Of a stretch of 12,188 nt of DNA, positions 1-6,438 are shown piece after piece. The number at the start of each line of letters is the position of its first letter. Within the stretch, counting starts at the first letter, position 1. Source of the DNA: Gammaproteobacteria bacterium (GTDB lineage Bacteria; Pseudomonadota; Gammaproteobacteria; Arenicellales; Poriferihabitantaceae). Location: assembly GCA_009839585.1 (NCBI GenBank), contig VXPI01000288.1, positions 1-12,188 of the forward strand, in the 5' to 3' direction. A program made the translations under genes and the position numbers. The notes beneath the pieces are model-generated. The model ran no database searches and was not told where the DNA came from. It saw only the letters and a program-made list of their open reading frames with translations.

Positions 1-205
1 GTCGTTGGTCGTCGTATTGGTCCTGTCTTGCATACTCTTCAGTTTCCAGATCTTCAACCTCGATTTGGATGAAGTCTTCAGATTCTCCGCTAATGAATTC
101 GTCGGTCAAGCCTTCGTCAATTGAGGCGTTTGATTTTTTCAGGGCGGAAAGTTCTACCTGATCGGCATCCCGGGCCGTTCTTTGCGCTGTGTCCAAGCGG
201 CTCAT
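1..205 (-). CDS. Acidic protein of unknown function, N-terminal 68 codons only (cut by window edge)
   Basis: An open frame runs on the minus strand from an ATG at 205 to the window edge without a stop. It starts MSRLDTAQRTARDADQVELS and turns strongly acidic after residue 28, with many Asp and Glu residues up to the edge. Its ATG overlaps the TGA of the ParB-domain gene in an ATGA, so the two are almost certainly co-transcribed and translationally coupled. I do not recognise the family: the visible part is low-complexity and probably a disordered leader before a folded domain outside the window. The frame is called real because of the coupled start and lack of stops; the function is unknown. 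Confidence 0.6.
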   Translation of the reverse strand, partial: MSRLDTAQRTARDADQVELSALKKSNASIDEGLTDEFISGESEDFIQIEVEDLETEEYARQDQYDDQR

Positions 206-1347
206 GACAGAATTTCAGATTTTCTTTGCAAGGTGGCGATGACAGTATTCAAAATATTCTGGGATTTCTGTCCCATGGTCATGAATTGGTTGAGATCGTC
301 CTGTTGCAATGTTTCGATGGCGATCAACGTGTTAATCTTTTCCAAATTGACTTGCGTATCGTAGAACAGGTCCACCAATCTATCTCCTGCTGGTCTGAGT
401 TTTTCCCAGACTTCCTTGAGGGAATTCCCGTGTTCAAGTTCCATTACTGATGCCTTGTGTCTGACCACATCATTCAGAAGTCGTATCTCTCTAGACTCAT
501 CTACTGCAGGTCTGGCGGGTTTCGATGTTGATCCAAACAGGAATAGCACCAGTTTTTCGCTATTGTCCAAGGCTGTGTTGGACTTCAGAACTCGTGTGTC
601 CGCCAGGATTTTATCTTGGGAATCGAGCCCAGAAATGTCGATCCATTCCCTAATGTTCTCGTAGCCTATGCTGGTGTATACCCATGAAAACGGATAGTCT
701 GGATTACTCCCTCTTCCTCTTACTTGGCTTGAATCCGATTTGTAACGTCTTTCATCGCGCAATTGCCTCATCAGGACATATGCTTCGAGAATCCTCTTTA
801 CCGTGTTTGGATTGTGATCTCCGATGAGTTGTGCGGCATGCCCGATGGTTGGTTCCAGCCCGGACGCCGACATTAGTTCAAACAACCAGTGTGCCTTTGC
901 ATAGGAGTCCCACGGTTTACTGCCCCTGATGTGCTTGGCACCGAGATATGCTATCAACTCCTCGTTTCTCTCTTCAAACACCGAAACGGGGAATTCCCTT
1001 AGAGACTCTATCTTTTCCTTGTCGCTTTCGGAATCCCATCTTTTTTTGATGTCTCTATACTGTGTTGCTCTCTCGTCACCTGTCAGAATCAACGCCGCCG
1101 CCAAGCGCCGGTTTCCCTCCACGACTGTGATTTCTCCGTCTTGTTTGACGGCCACGATCGGTTCCGCATGGAAGTATCCGTTTGCTGACATTGATGCCAG
1201 CAAATCGTTGATGCCATATTCGACGATGGAGTCAAGAAGCGATTTCTGATTGTCGGAAGCACCCGGATTGCCACCGAATCTCGGATTTTTCTTGTCTAGC
1301 AGTAAATCTCTTAAGGGTATTCTGCGGATTGTGTTTTTACGGGCCAT
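202..1347 (-). CDS. ParB/Srx-type N-terminal domain protein
   Basis: This protein of about 381 residues opens with a ParB/sulfiredoxin-like domain. Residues about 7-18 (IRRIPLRDLLLD), then NPRFGG, a stretch reading EPIVAVKQDGEITVVEGNRR and LAAALIL give the usual order of the fold, with the EGNRR nucleotide-binding motif near residues 77-81. The remaining 290 residues look mostly helical and charged; I recognise no second domain. There is no ParA neighbour and no clear helix-turn-helix, so it is unlikely to be a chromosome-partition ParB. Stand-alone proteins of this type are common in islands and defence-like clusters. The ATG at 1347 is preferred because a GAG lies 6 bases before it; an ATG at 1353 (MKMARKN) is possible. 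Its stop overlaps the start of the next gene. Two mobile-element scars lie just upstream. The specific role is not known. Confidence 0.8.
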   Translation of the reverse strand: MARKNTIRRIPLRDLLLDKKNPRFGGNPGASDNQKSLLDSIVEYGINDLLASMSANGYFHAEPIVAVKQDGEITVVEGNRRLAAALILTGDERATQYRDIKKRWDSESDKEKIESLREFPVSVFEERNEELIAYLGAKHIRGSKPWDSYAKAHWLFELMSASGLEPTIGHAAQLIGDHNPNTVKRILEAYVLMRQLRDERRYKSDSSQVRGRGSNPDYPFSWVYTSIGYENIREWIDISGLDSQDKILADTRVLKSNTALDNSEKLVLFLFGSTSKPARPAVDESREIRLLNDVVRHKASVMELEHGNSLKEVWEKLRPAGDRLVDLFYDTQVNLEKINTLIAIETLQQDDLNQFMTMGQKSQNILNTVIATLQRKSEILS

Positions 1348-1379
1348 TTTCATCTCAAGGAAACTTCAGAAGCTTAGCA

Positions 1380-1385
1380 ATTATA
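1380..1385 (-). promoter_or_regulatory. Possible -10 box for the ParB-domain gene
   Basis: On the minus strand the sequence reads TATAAT, a perfect -10 hexamer, 33 bases before the preferred ATG. The only TTGGAC-like -35 (1407-1412) is 21 bases away, which is too far for a standard promoter, so the call is weak. The MITE-like element begins 35 bases further upstream and would bound any such promoter. Confidence 0.3.
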
Positions 1386-1420
1386 ACGGACGGTGGTGAG
1401 GAGAGCGTCCAAGCATAACA

Positions 1421-1586
1421 CCCTAATCCATAAATAGAGCAGTCCGCGGCAGGTGCGAAGTCTTATGCGGCTTGAGTTTGATCCACGAAGCTGGAATCAC
1501 CCATTGGGGGAAACTTCCGAACCTTCAAGAACCACGTCATGCCGGGCGTTGAACGTATTTCCGCGTTTTCTATTTTTGGATTAGGG
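1421..1586. mobile_element. MITE-like non-autonomous element with 18-bp terminal inverted repeats and 5-bp target duplication
   Basis: The left end (1421-1438) reads CCCTAATCCATAAATAGA. The right end (1569-1586) is its reverse complement with a single mismatch. Immediately outside, TAACA occurs on both sides (1416-1420 and 1587-1591), as expected for a 5-bp target-site duplication. At 166 bp the element is too short for a transposase. A minus-strand open frame crosses it and ends in a tail that includes MTWFLKVRKFPPMG, but it shows no transposase motif I can identify. The transposon family is not assigned. It lies between the ParB-domain gene and the IS30 remnant. Confidence 0.75.
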
Positions 1587-1710
1587 TAACAGGACAATCT
1601 CAATCTGTCGAAATCGGTCAAATTACAGGTATTCAATACCCCAATTTCTGAAGTGCAACACTTGGGGCAGTCGAGGTTCCGGACAGGGTATTGCAAAGGG
1701 CGGGAGACGG

Positions 1711-1887
1711 ATGACAATCTCCATGCTGAAACACACTGGAGGAAAGTCATATCTCGCGGCTACCGCCACGGGCAGGCTCATGACAAGGCCGAGAGTCGAC
1801 GCCGTGAGGCTTCGGCGGTTCCCCGCAAGCTGAGCGCTGGGCTGCCGCACGCCGTTCGAGGTCTTCCACGAAGGACTGTCTGCCTGA
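1711..1887 (+). pseudogene. IS30-family transposase remnant (frameshifted, internal deletion)
   Basis: Three pieces can be read. In the frame of 1711, TISMLKHTGGK resembles the end of the helix-turn-helix region (STISRELxRNTGG in intact family members). From 1752 the frame shifts and gives SRGYRHGQAHDKAESRRREA and then SAVPRKLSA, a very typical IS30 segment. At about 1833-1840 the frame returns and the sequence jumps to LGCRTPFEVFHEGLSA followed by TGA at 1885-1887; LGYRTPxEVF is the normal C-terminal signature. The whole DDE catalytic core is therefore missing, deleted between the VPRKLSA and LGCRTP segments. It is non-functional. Family assignment is from memory of the motifs, not from a search. 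Confidence 0.75.
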
Positions 1888-1988
1888 TCACCCGTCCCTG
1901 ACAGTCCTGCGGCACGCCGGCGATGGACGGGCACGCCTGCAGGGCGTGCGCCAGGCATTGCATTGCCGGACTGCATCGTCTACGATGC
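1872..1988. repeat. Cluster of overlapping inverted repeats in the IS30 remnant
   Basis: Four perfect inverted repeats are packed together: AGGACTGTC (1872-1880) with its complement at 1900-1908; CCCGTCC (1891-1897) with GGACGGG (1925-1931); GCACGCC (1931-1937) with GGCGTGC (1943-1949); and GCATCGT (1973-1979) with ACGATGC (1982-1988). They begin in the last codons of the transposase fragment and continue beyond its stop. Some could form RNA or cruciform structures; no T-run follows, so they are not typical terminators. Their function is unknown. Confidence 0.6.
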
Positions 1989-2047
1989 TGGAAAGTCGGG
2001 ATTGTCACCGTTTCGATGCCGGAGGAACACTCCCGGACACTGGTTTC

Positions 2048-2094
2048 CCCCCTGTCTGTCCATGCCGGCATAGCCGGCATGGACAGACAGGGGG
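2048..2094. repeat. Perfect 22-bp-arm palindrome with ATA centre
   Basis: Arm 2048-2069 (begins CCCCCTGTCTGTCC, ends ATGCCGGC) is exactly complementary to arm 2073-2094, with only ATA (2070-2072) between. The right arm abuts the conserved inner part of the IS30 right end at 2096. No T-run follows on either strand, so it is not a standard terminator. A perfect 22-bp stem with a 3-base loop argues for recent origin or active maintenance, for example a dispersed REP-like intergenic palindrome. Copy number in the genome cannot be seen from here. Confidence 0.85.
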
Positions 2095-2200
2095 CAGTGT
2101 TGCACTTCGGACTGGAACTGGGGATACTTTAAAAACGGTTTCAGGGGAAATTGAACTCTGAAACTTGAGTTATTAAGTATCAATCTTTATCGGAATTGTC

Positions 2201-3481
2201 ATGAATACGAACACTGCCAAGCGATTTGATATAGCCAAATACATGGCAGGATTGGGTCAGAATACCCAGATAGTATCATCAGAATTGGCAGGACTTGGCT
2301 CAGAAGAGAAAAACCATGCTCTAGAGTCCATCGCCCAGTCTATCGAGAGACAGGCCGACAGGATTCTCAAGGAGAATGCCAGAGACATGGTTGCCGCCGA
2401 TCAAAATAATCTGGCGTCAGCATTAAAAGATAGACTCTACCTTGACGAGTCTCGGATTGCGGCTACCGTTTCGGGTTGTAGACAGGTTGCAACTTTACAG
2501 GACCCTGTCGGCGAGATGACGGAACCGGTTCAGCGGCCAAACGGGCTTGAAATAAGAAAAATGCGGGTACCGCTGGGGGTAGTGGGAATCATCTACGAAT
2601 CTCGCCCGAATGTAACAGTCGATGCTGCCGTGCTTTGCTTCAAGTCTGGTAATGCATGTATCTTGCGGGGTGGATCCGAAGCCTTTCATTCAAATATGGT
2701 CTTTGCGAGTTGTATCAAGCAGGGATTAATTCATGCAGGCTTGAATGAGCATTGCATTCAATTTGTGGAAACCACCGATCGTGCTGCGGTCGATTGTCTA
2801 ATTTCAATGGATGAGTATGTCGACATTATTGTTCCGCGTGGCGGGAAGGGGCTCATCCAGCGTATCAGTGAGCATGCAACAGTACCCGTGATCAAGCATC
2901 TGGACGGAATCTGTCATGTGTACATTGACAGCGATGCCGATATCGAGAAGGCAATTCGGATAGCCTATAACGCCAAGGCTCGTCGATATGGAATATGCGG
3001 TGCAATGGAGACTTTGCTGGTGGCGCAAGATGTTGCACCAAAGGTATTGCCAGAACTTTGCCGCCTATACCATGACAAGGGGATCGAGATTCGCGGATGT
3101 CAGAGTTCACGACTGCTCGTGGAAGAGTTGGTGCCTGCCGTTACCCAGGATTGGACCACCGAGTATCTTGATGCAATCCTCTCGATACGCATAGTTGATG
3201 ACCTGAATCAGGCTATTTCACATATCGAAACCTACGGATCAGGACACACGGATGCAATCATTACCGAGAACTTAAAACACCAGGACGAGTTCATGAGACG
3301 GGTTGATTCAAGTTCCGTGATGATTAACACTTCTACGCAATTTGCCGATGGCTTTGAATACGGCTTGGGGGCAGAAATCGGAATCAGTACCGACAAACTG
3401 CATGTGCGGGGTCCGGTCGGTCTTGAGGGATTAACCAGCCAGAAATATGTCGTAAGCAGTGATGGTCTGGCCAGAGACTAG
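2201..3481 (+). CDS. proA: Gamma-glutamyl phosphate reductase
   Basis: This cytosolic enzyme catalyses the second step of proline synthesis, the NADPH-dependent reduction of gamma-glutamyl phosphate (made by ProB) to glutamate semialdehyde. The 426 residues match the usual family length of about 415-430. Visible hallmarks are MRVPLGVVGIIYESRPNVT (121-139), FKSGNACILRGGSEA (147-161), VPRGGKGLI (201-209 region) and the catalytic cysteine Cys266 in YGICGAMETLLV. The C-terminal EYGLGAEIGISTDKLHVRGP with GLEGLTSQKYV is also typical. The ATG at 2201 has only a weak GGA Shine-Dalgarno-like sequence. No proB lies next to it; in many gammaproteobacteria proA and proB are unlinked. The IS30 remnant ends 77 bases upstream, so its promoter must be within that gap or inside the element. 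Confidence 0.97.
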   Translation: MNTNTAKRFDIAKYMAGLGQNTQIVSSELAGLGSEEKNHALESIAQSIERQADRILKENARDMVAADQNNLASALKDRLYLDESRIAATVSGCRQVATLQDPVGEMTEPVQRPNGLEIRKMRVPLGVVGIIYESRPNVTVDAAVLCFKSGNACILRGGSEAFHSNMVFASCIKQGLIHAGLNEHCIQFVETTDRAAVDCLISMDEYVDIIVPRGGKGLIQRISEHATVPVIKHLDGICHVYIDSDADIEKAIRIAYNAKARRYGICGAMETLLVAQDVAPKVLPELCRLYHDKGIEIRGCQSSRLLVEELVPAVTQDWTTEYLDAILSIRIVDDLNQAISHIETYGSGHTDAIITENLKHQDEFMRRVDSSSVMINTSTQFADGFEYGLGAEIGISTDKLHVRGPVGLEGLTSQKYVVSSDGLARD

Positions 3482-3645
3482 ATACCCCTCTCTTCAACCA
3501 GAATACAAATTGACACTACCTGCGATGAGCCTGGGTGCGAGTCAAAAGCATCCCTCCAACCAAGGCTTGTAGATCAATCCCCATTGAAGAAAGCCGAAAC
3601 TGGCTAATCACGCTGAAGTAAGACGTGAGGCATTTTTGAGGGTGA

Positions 3646-4260
3646 TCAGGAATACTGTCTGCTATTCTCCACCAGAAAATCCCGCAAAGCCAGTTTTGCC
3701 TGCTGAACTCCGACTCCGGTTTTCGCCGAAAACAGTTGAACCGATACCATTGGCAGTTCCGCCAATTCCCGGCTTACCTGCTGATACAGGGATTTTGCTT
3801 TTCCTGTTTTGAATTTGTCAGCCTTGGTAAGCAGGATGTATGCATGAAGCCCGATGTCCTGGCAAAAATCCAGCATGTTTAGGTCAAGCGGAGTGAGCGG
3901 CCGGCGAATATCCATCGGAATACACAGGACTTTCAGACTCTCTCGATGGTAGAGATAATCGGTGATGAATTTGCCCCATTCCTGTCGTAGGCTGGTTGGT
4001 GCCCTGGCATAGCCATAGCCAGGAAGATCGACAAGGTATCGACCTTCAGGAAGCTTGAAGAACACGATCTGTTGTGTTCTGCCTGGAGTCTTACTGGTTC
4101 GGGCAAGATTTTGCTGGCCTGTTATAGCGTTGATGGCACTTGACTTGCCAACGTTCGAGCGTCCGGCGAATGCGACCTCGGCACGACTTTCCTTTGGCCA
4201 CTGTGAGCGCCTTGTTGCAGCCAGCTGGAACCGGGCATGACTGAATGTGTTGTTATCCAA
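3646..4260 (-). CDS. engB: Ribosome biogenesis GTP-binding protein EngB/YsxC/YihA
   Basis: This is a small TRAFAC-class GTPase needed for assembly of the large ribosomal subunit and for normal cell division in many bacteria. All five G motifs are present in 204 residues, a typical family length: G1 GRSNVGKS (33-40), G2 Thr62 in PGRTQQ, G3 DLPG (78-81) followed by the family-specific YGYA, G4 TKAD (145-148) and G5 SAK (178-180). The start MDNNTFSHARFQLAA agrees with the family. The gene points away from the cytochrome c4 gene, an arrangement also known in pseudomonads. It ends 165 bases from proA in convergent orientation; I see no clear hairpin terminator in that gap. Confidence 0.96.
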   Translation of the reverse strand: MDNNTFSHARFQLAATRRSQWPKESRAEVAFAGRSNVGKSSAINAITGQQNLARTSKTPGRTQQIVFFKLPEGRYLVDLPGYGYARAPTSLRQEWGKFITDYLYHRESLKVLCIPMDIRRPLTPLDLNMLDFCQDIGLHAYILLTKADKFKTGKAKSLYQQVSRELAELPMVSVQLFSAKTGVGVQQAKLALRDFLVENSRQYS

Positions 4261-4652
4261 GATAAGCCCCGATCCCGAAAGAGGTGATTGAGTGAGATTC
4301 TATGATTTGCACTGTGACAAGCTTGTTTGCGTAACCAGAAAATCCAGAGCATTATCTGAAGTTGATGCCAGCGTCGGATCATGTTTGACACCCGGTCTAA
4401 CGGTCTGACCATCAGAAAACCGTCTTTCGCTGATCACAAACTGCAACTCTTAAGTATATAATAGCAATTAACGGTAAAGCCGCTGACGATATTTGTGGGG
4501 GTATCCCACAAAACCGTTGCCTGTAAGTCTTGAAATATTCAGTTCACCCTGTGTCTGGTATGCGGTCAAGAGTGTTTCTTCGACATTCTGGGGTTTCAGG
4601 GAGTGATTTCTAATTTCAATTTCGCATTTCAACATTCATCAAAGCCTTGCCC
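4261..4652. other. Intergenic region between engB and the cytochrome c4 gene
   Basis: This 392-bp divergent spacer must hold promoters for both genes. On the plus strand TATAAT occurs at 4457-4462, but no convincing -35 lies 16-18 bases before it. A perfect 8-bp inverted repeat follows at 4492-4512. No open frame with recognisable content is seen. No good Shine-Dalgarno sequence precedes the cytochrome ATG. Confidence 0.5.
4492..4512. promoter_or_regulatory. Inverted repeat in the 5' region of the cytochrome c4 gene
   Basis: TTTGTGGG (4492-4499) and CCCACAAA (4505-4512) are perfect complements around the 5-base centre GGTAT. The repeat lies 30 bases after a TATAAT box and 140 bases before the cytochrome start, so it could be an operator or an RNA hairpin in the leader. 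There is no U-run after it, so it is not a standard terminator. The role is inferred from position only. Confidence 0.35.
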
Positions 4653-5270
4653 ATGATTCGTTCATATAGTTTGTTTTTGGCAGTGGTAGTTGCTGTCTTA
4701 TTGTTTAATCCAGCGTTTTCTCAGGTGGAAGGTGATATTGAATCTGGCCGGACCAAATCTGCAGTGTGTGTGGCTTGCCATGGTGTCGACGGAAACAGTC
4801 CAGTAAACCAGTTTCCCAAAATTGCAGGCCAGGTACCGGGATACGTGGCAGATCAATTACAGGCCTACAAAACTGGAGCGCGAGAAAATGCAGTCATGCT
4901 AGGCTTTGTCGGGGCTTTGAGTGAGCAGGATATGGCAGATCTTGATGCCTACTATGCGTCCCGGGCCCCGAGCATAGAGGGTGTCTCCGAGGAAGATATG
5001 GAGGATGTACTAGCCGGGGAGCAATTATATCGTGCTGGCCATGCAGGATATGATGTACCGGCCTGCATGGCATGCCATGGTCCTGATGGATCCGGAATAC
5101 CGCCCAATTATCCGCGTCTAGGCGGACAACATGTCGCTTATACCGAAATGCAACTACATGCATTCAAATCAGGTGCGAGAAACAATGCTGAGATGCAGTC
5201 TATCGCCCATCCTCTTACGGATAAGCAGATCAGGCAACTGGCCCTGTATATCTCTGCACTGCAACCCTGA
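4653..5270 (+). CDS. Diheme cytochrome c4
   Basis: This is a periplasmic, probably membrane-associated, diheme electron carrier of the cytochrome c4 family, which commonly passes electrons from the bc1 complex to terminal oxidases. The protein has 205 residues. A signal peptide occupies about residues 1-23, with hydrophobic core LFLAVVVAVLLF and likely cleavage after AFS. Two similar class I domains follow, with heme-binding CVACH (39-43) and CMACH (138-142). Likely distal Met ligands are Met82 in NAVMLGF and Met181 in NAEMQSIA, and each domain carries the PxIAGQ/PRLGGQ motif of c4 cytochromes. The ATG at 4653 is chosen over an in-frame TTG two codons upstream because it leaves a standard signal peptide. 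It diverges from engB. Confidence 0.94.
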   Translation: MIRSYSLFLAVVVAVLLFNPAFSQVEGDIESGRTKSAVCVACHGVDGNSPVNQFPKIAGQVPGYVADQLQAYKTGARENAVMLGFVGALSEQDMADLDAYYASRAPSIEGVSEEDMEDVLAGEQLYRAGHAGYDVPACMACHGPDGSGIPPNYPRLGGQHVAYTEMQLHAFKSGARNNAEMQSIAHPLTDKQIRQLALYISALQP

Positions 5271-5345
5271 ATATATATTCGAGGTTTGCCAGACCCTGGT
5301 TTCGTATCGGAGCTGGATTTGCAGAAGCGGCAAGCTCAAAGAACG

Positions 5346-6233
5346 CTAACTGATCGCTTCCGGTAACTTGATCTGTCGTTGCCGACAGGTTGCGATGATC
5401 GTATTCTGAAGCAGACATGCTATGGTCATCGGACCCACTCCGCCTGGTACGGGCGTGATTGCTCCAGCCACCTCTGAGGCGGATGCATAGTCGACATCTC
5501 CGACCAGTTTGCTTTTCCCCGAGTTATCGGTGATTCGGTTAATCCCGACATCAATGACGGTTGCTCTGGGCTTGATCCAGTCGCCCTTGACCATTTCAGG
5601 CACTCCCACAGCAGCAATCACGATATCTGCCTGACGACATGTCGAGGATAGGTCACGGGTTCTTGAATGGGCAATCGTGACCGTGCAATGTTCTTTGAGT
5701 AATAGCTGGGCAACTGGCTTGCCGACGATATTTGATCGGCCAATAATTATTGCATTTTGTCCAGCTATATCACCGATAGTCCGTTTGAGCAGTATTAGAC
5801 AGCCTGCAGGGGTACAGGGTATCAGTGAATCGCTGCCGATAGATAAGCGACCCGTATTTTCGACATGAAAGCCATCAACATCCTTATTCACGTTGATGGT
5901 GTTGATGATGTGTTCTGAATTGATTTGGGCGGGGAGTGGAAGCTGAACAAGAATGCCGTTCACTTGCGGTTCCTGATTGAGTTCCTTGATCAGCTGGACA
6001 AGATCGCTTTCAGAAGTATTCTCAGGCAGGCGATGCTCGAAGGATTGCATGCCGACCTCAACTGTCTGGCGCGCCTTGGATCTGACATAGACCTGACTTG
6101 CCGGATTTTCACCAACCAGAACTACCGCAAGCCCGGGCACAATATTGTGCTCTGCCTGAAGTTCGCTGACTGCCTGTTTTATGCGAGAGCGAAGCGTCTC
6201 GGCCAATGCTTTTCCATCAATTACAGTACTCAT
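5346..6233 (-). CDS. folD: Bifunctional methylene-tetrahydrofolate dehydrogenase / methenyl-tetrahydrofolate cyclohydrolase
   Basis: This cytosolic enzyme interconverts 5,10-methylene-, 5,10-methenyl- and 10-formyl-tetrahydrofolate with NADP+, supplying one-carbon units for purines and formyl-methionine. The 295 residues agree with the family (about 285-300). The active-site Tyr49 and Lys53 lie in YVRSK, followed by QLPLP (97-101), KDVDGFH (117-123), the dinucleotide-binding GRSNIVGKP (165-173) and [10 protein letters not shown] (261-270). The ATG at 6233 gives the usual [11 protein letters not shown] start. It diverges from the malonyl transferase gene across about 205 bases. There is no sign of damage. 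Confidence 0.97.
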   Translation of the reverse strand: MSTVIDGKALAETLRSRIKQAVSELQAEHNIVPGLAVVLVGENPASQVYVRSKARQTVEVGMQSFEHRLPENTSESDLVQLIKELNQEPQVNGILVQLPLPAQINSEHIINTINVNKDVDGFHVENTGRLSIGSDSLIPCTPAGCLILLKRTIGDIAGQNAIIIGRSNIVGKPVAQLLLKEHCTVTIAHSRTRDLSSTCRQADIVIAAVGVPEMVKGDWIKPRATVIDVGINRITDNSGKSKLVGDVDYASASEVAGAITPVPGGVGPMTIACLLQNTIIATCRQRQIKLPEAIS

Positions 6234-6316
6234 AGTGTTATCGGATTGGTGGTTGGTAAATTAAAAAGGGTGCATCAGTATCCGTGACTTGATTCCGTTA
6301 GTGCCTAAAGGCTTTT

Positions 6317-6345
6317 CGGATTTTTGGCAAGTGGGCTAAAATCCG
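6317..6345. promoter_or_regulatory. Inverted repeat in the folD/fabD-like intergenic region
   Basis: CGGATTTT (6317-6324) and AAAATCCG (6338-6345) are perfect 8-bp complements separated by 13 bases, about 95 bases before the start of the malonyl transferase gene. Spacing of the half-sites would suit a dimeric repressor, and TAAAAT at 6337-6342 could act as a -10. This is suggestive only; no specific regulator is recognised. Confidence 0.25.
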
Positions 6346-6438
6346 GACTTCGCACAGGGGCAATATTGTACGAATTTGTCTCTGACTGTTAACAGGGGTT
6401 GAACGTTGGCCCAGATACATGCAAAAGGGAGAAAAACG

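Larger units (their letters stand above)
1639..2123 (+). mobile_element. Internally deleted IS30-family insertion sequence
   Basis: Both ends carry inverted copies of GAAGTGCAACACT (1650-1662 direct; complement at 2096-2108), each preceded by a similar CCCCA-rich outer segment with a 4-base length difference. ATA flanks both sides (1636-1638 and 2124-2126), fitting the 2-3 bp target duplications known for IS30-family elements. Between the ends are fragments of an IS30-type transposase. At 485 bp, against roughly 1 kb for intact elements of this family, it has lost most of the coding region and cannot move by itself. The family call rests on the protein fragments; the ends and duplication are seen directly. 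Confidence 0.75.

Noticed and set aside
1463..1750. Minus-strand open frame of 95 codons crossing the MITE-like element
   Set aside because: It spans the element boundary, the target duplication and part of the IS30 remnant, so it cannot be one ancestral gene; no domain is recognised.
1778..2080. Minus-strand 100-codon frame across the IS30 remnant
   Set aside because: It reads the antisense of the transposase fragments and the palindrome; codon content is explained by GC-rich inverted repeats.
2048..2094. Palindrome as an intrinsic terminator
   Set aside because: No T-run follows on either strand and no gene ends immediately before it.
1923..2161. Two overlapping plus-strand frames after the transposase stop
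   Set aside because: They read through the inverted repeats and the right IS end; no conserved protein features.
4647..4652. TTG start for the cytochrome c4 gene
   Set aside because: The ATG two codons later gives a normal signal peptide and is the more usual start codon.
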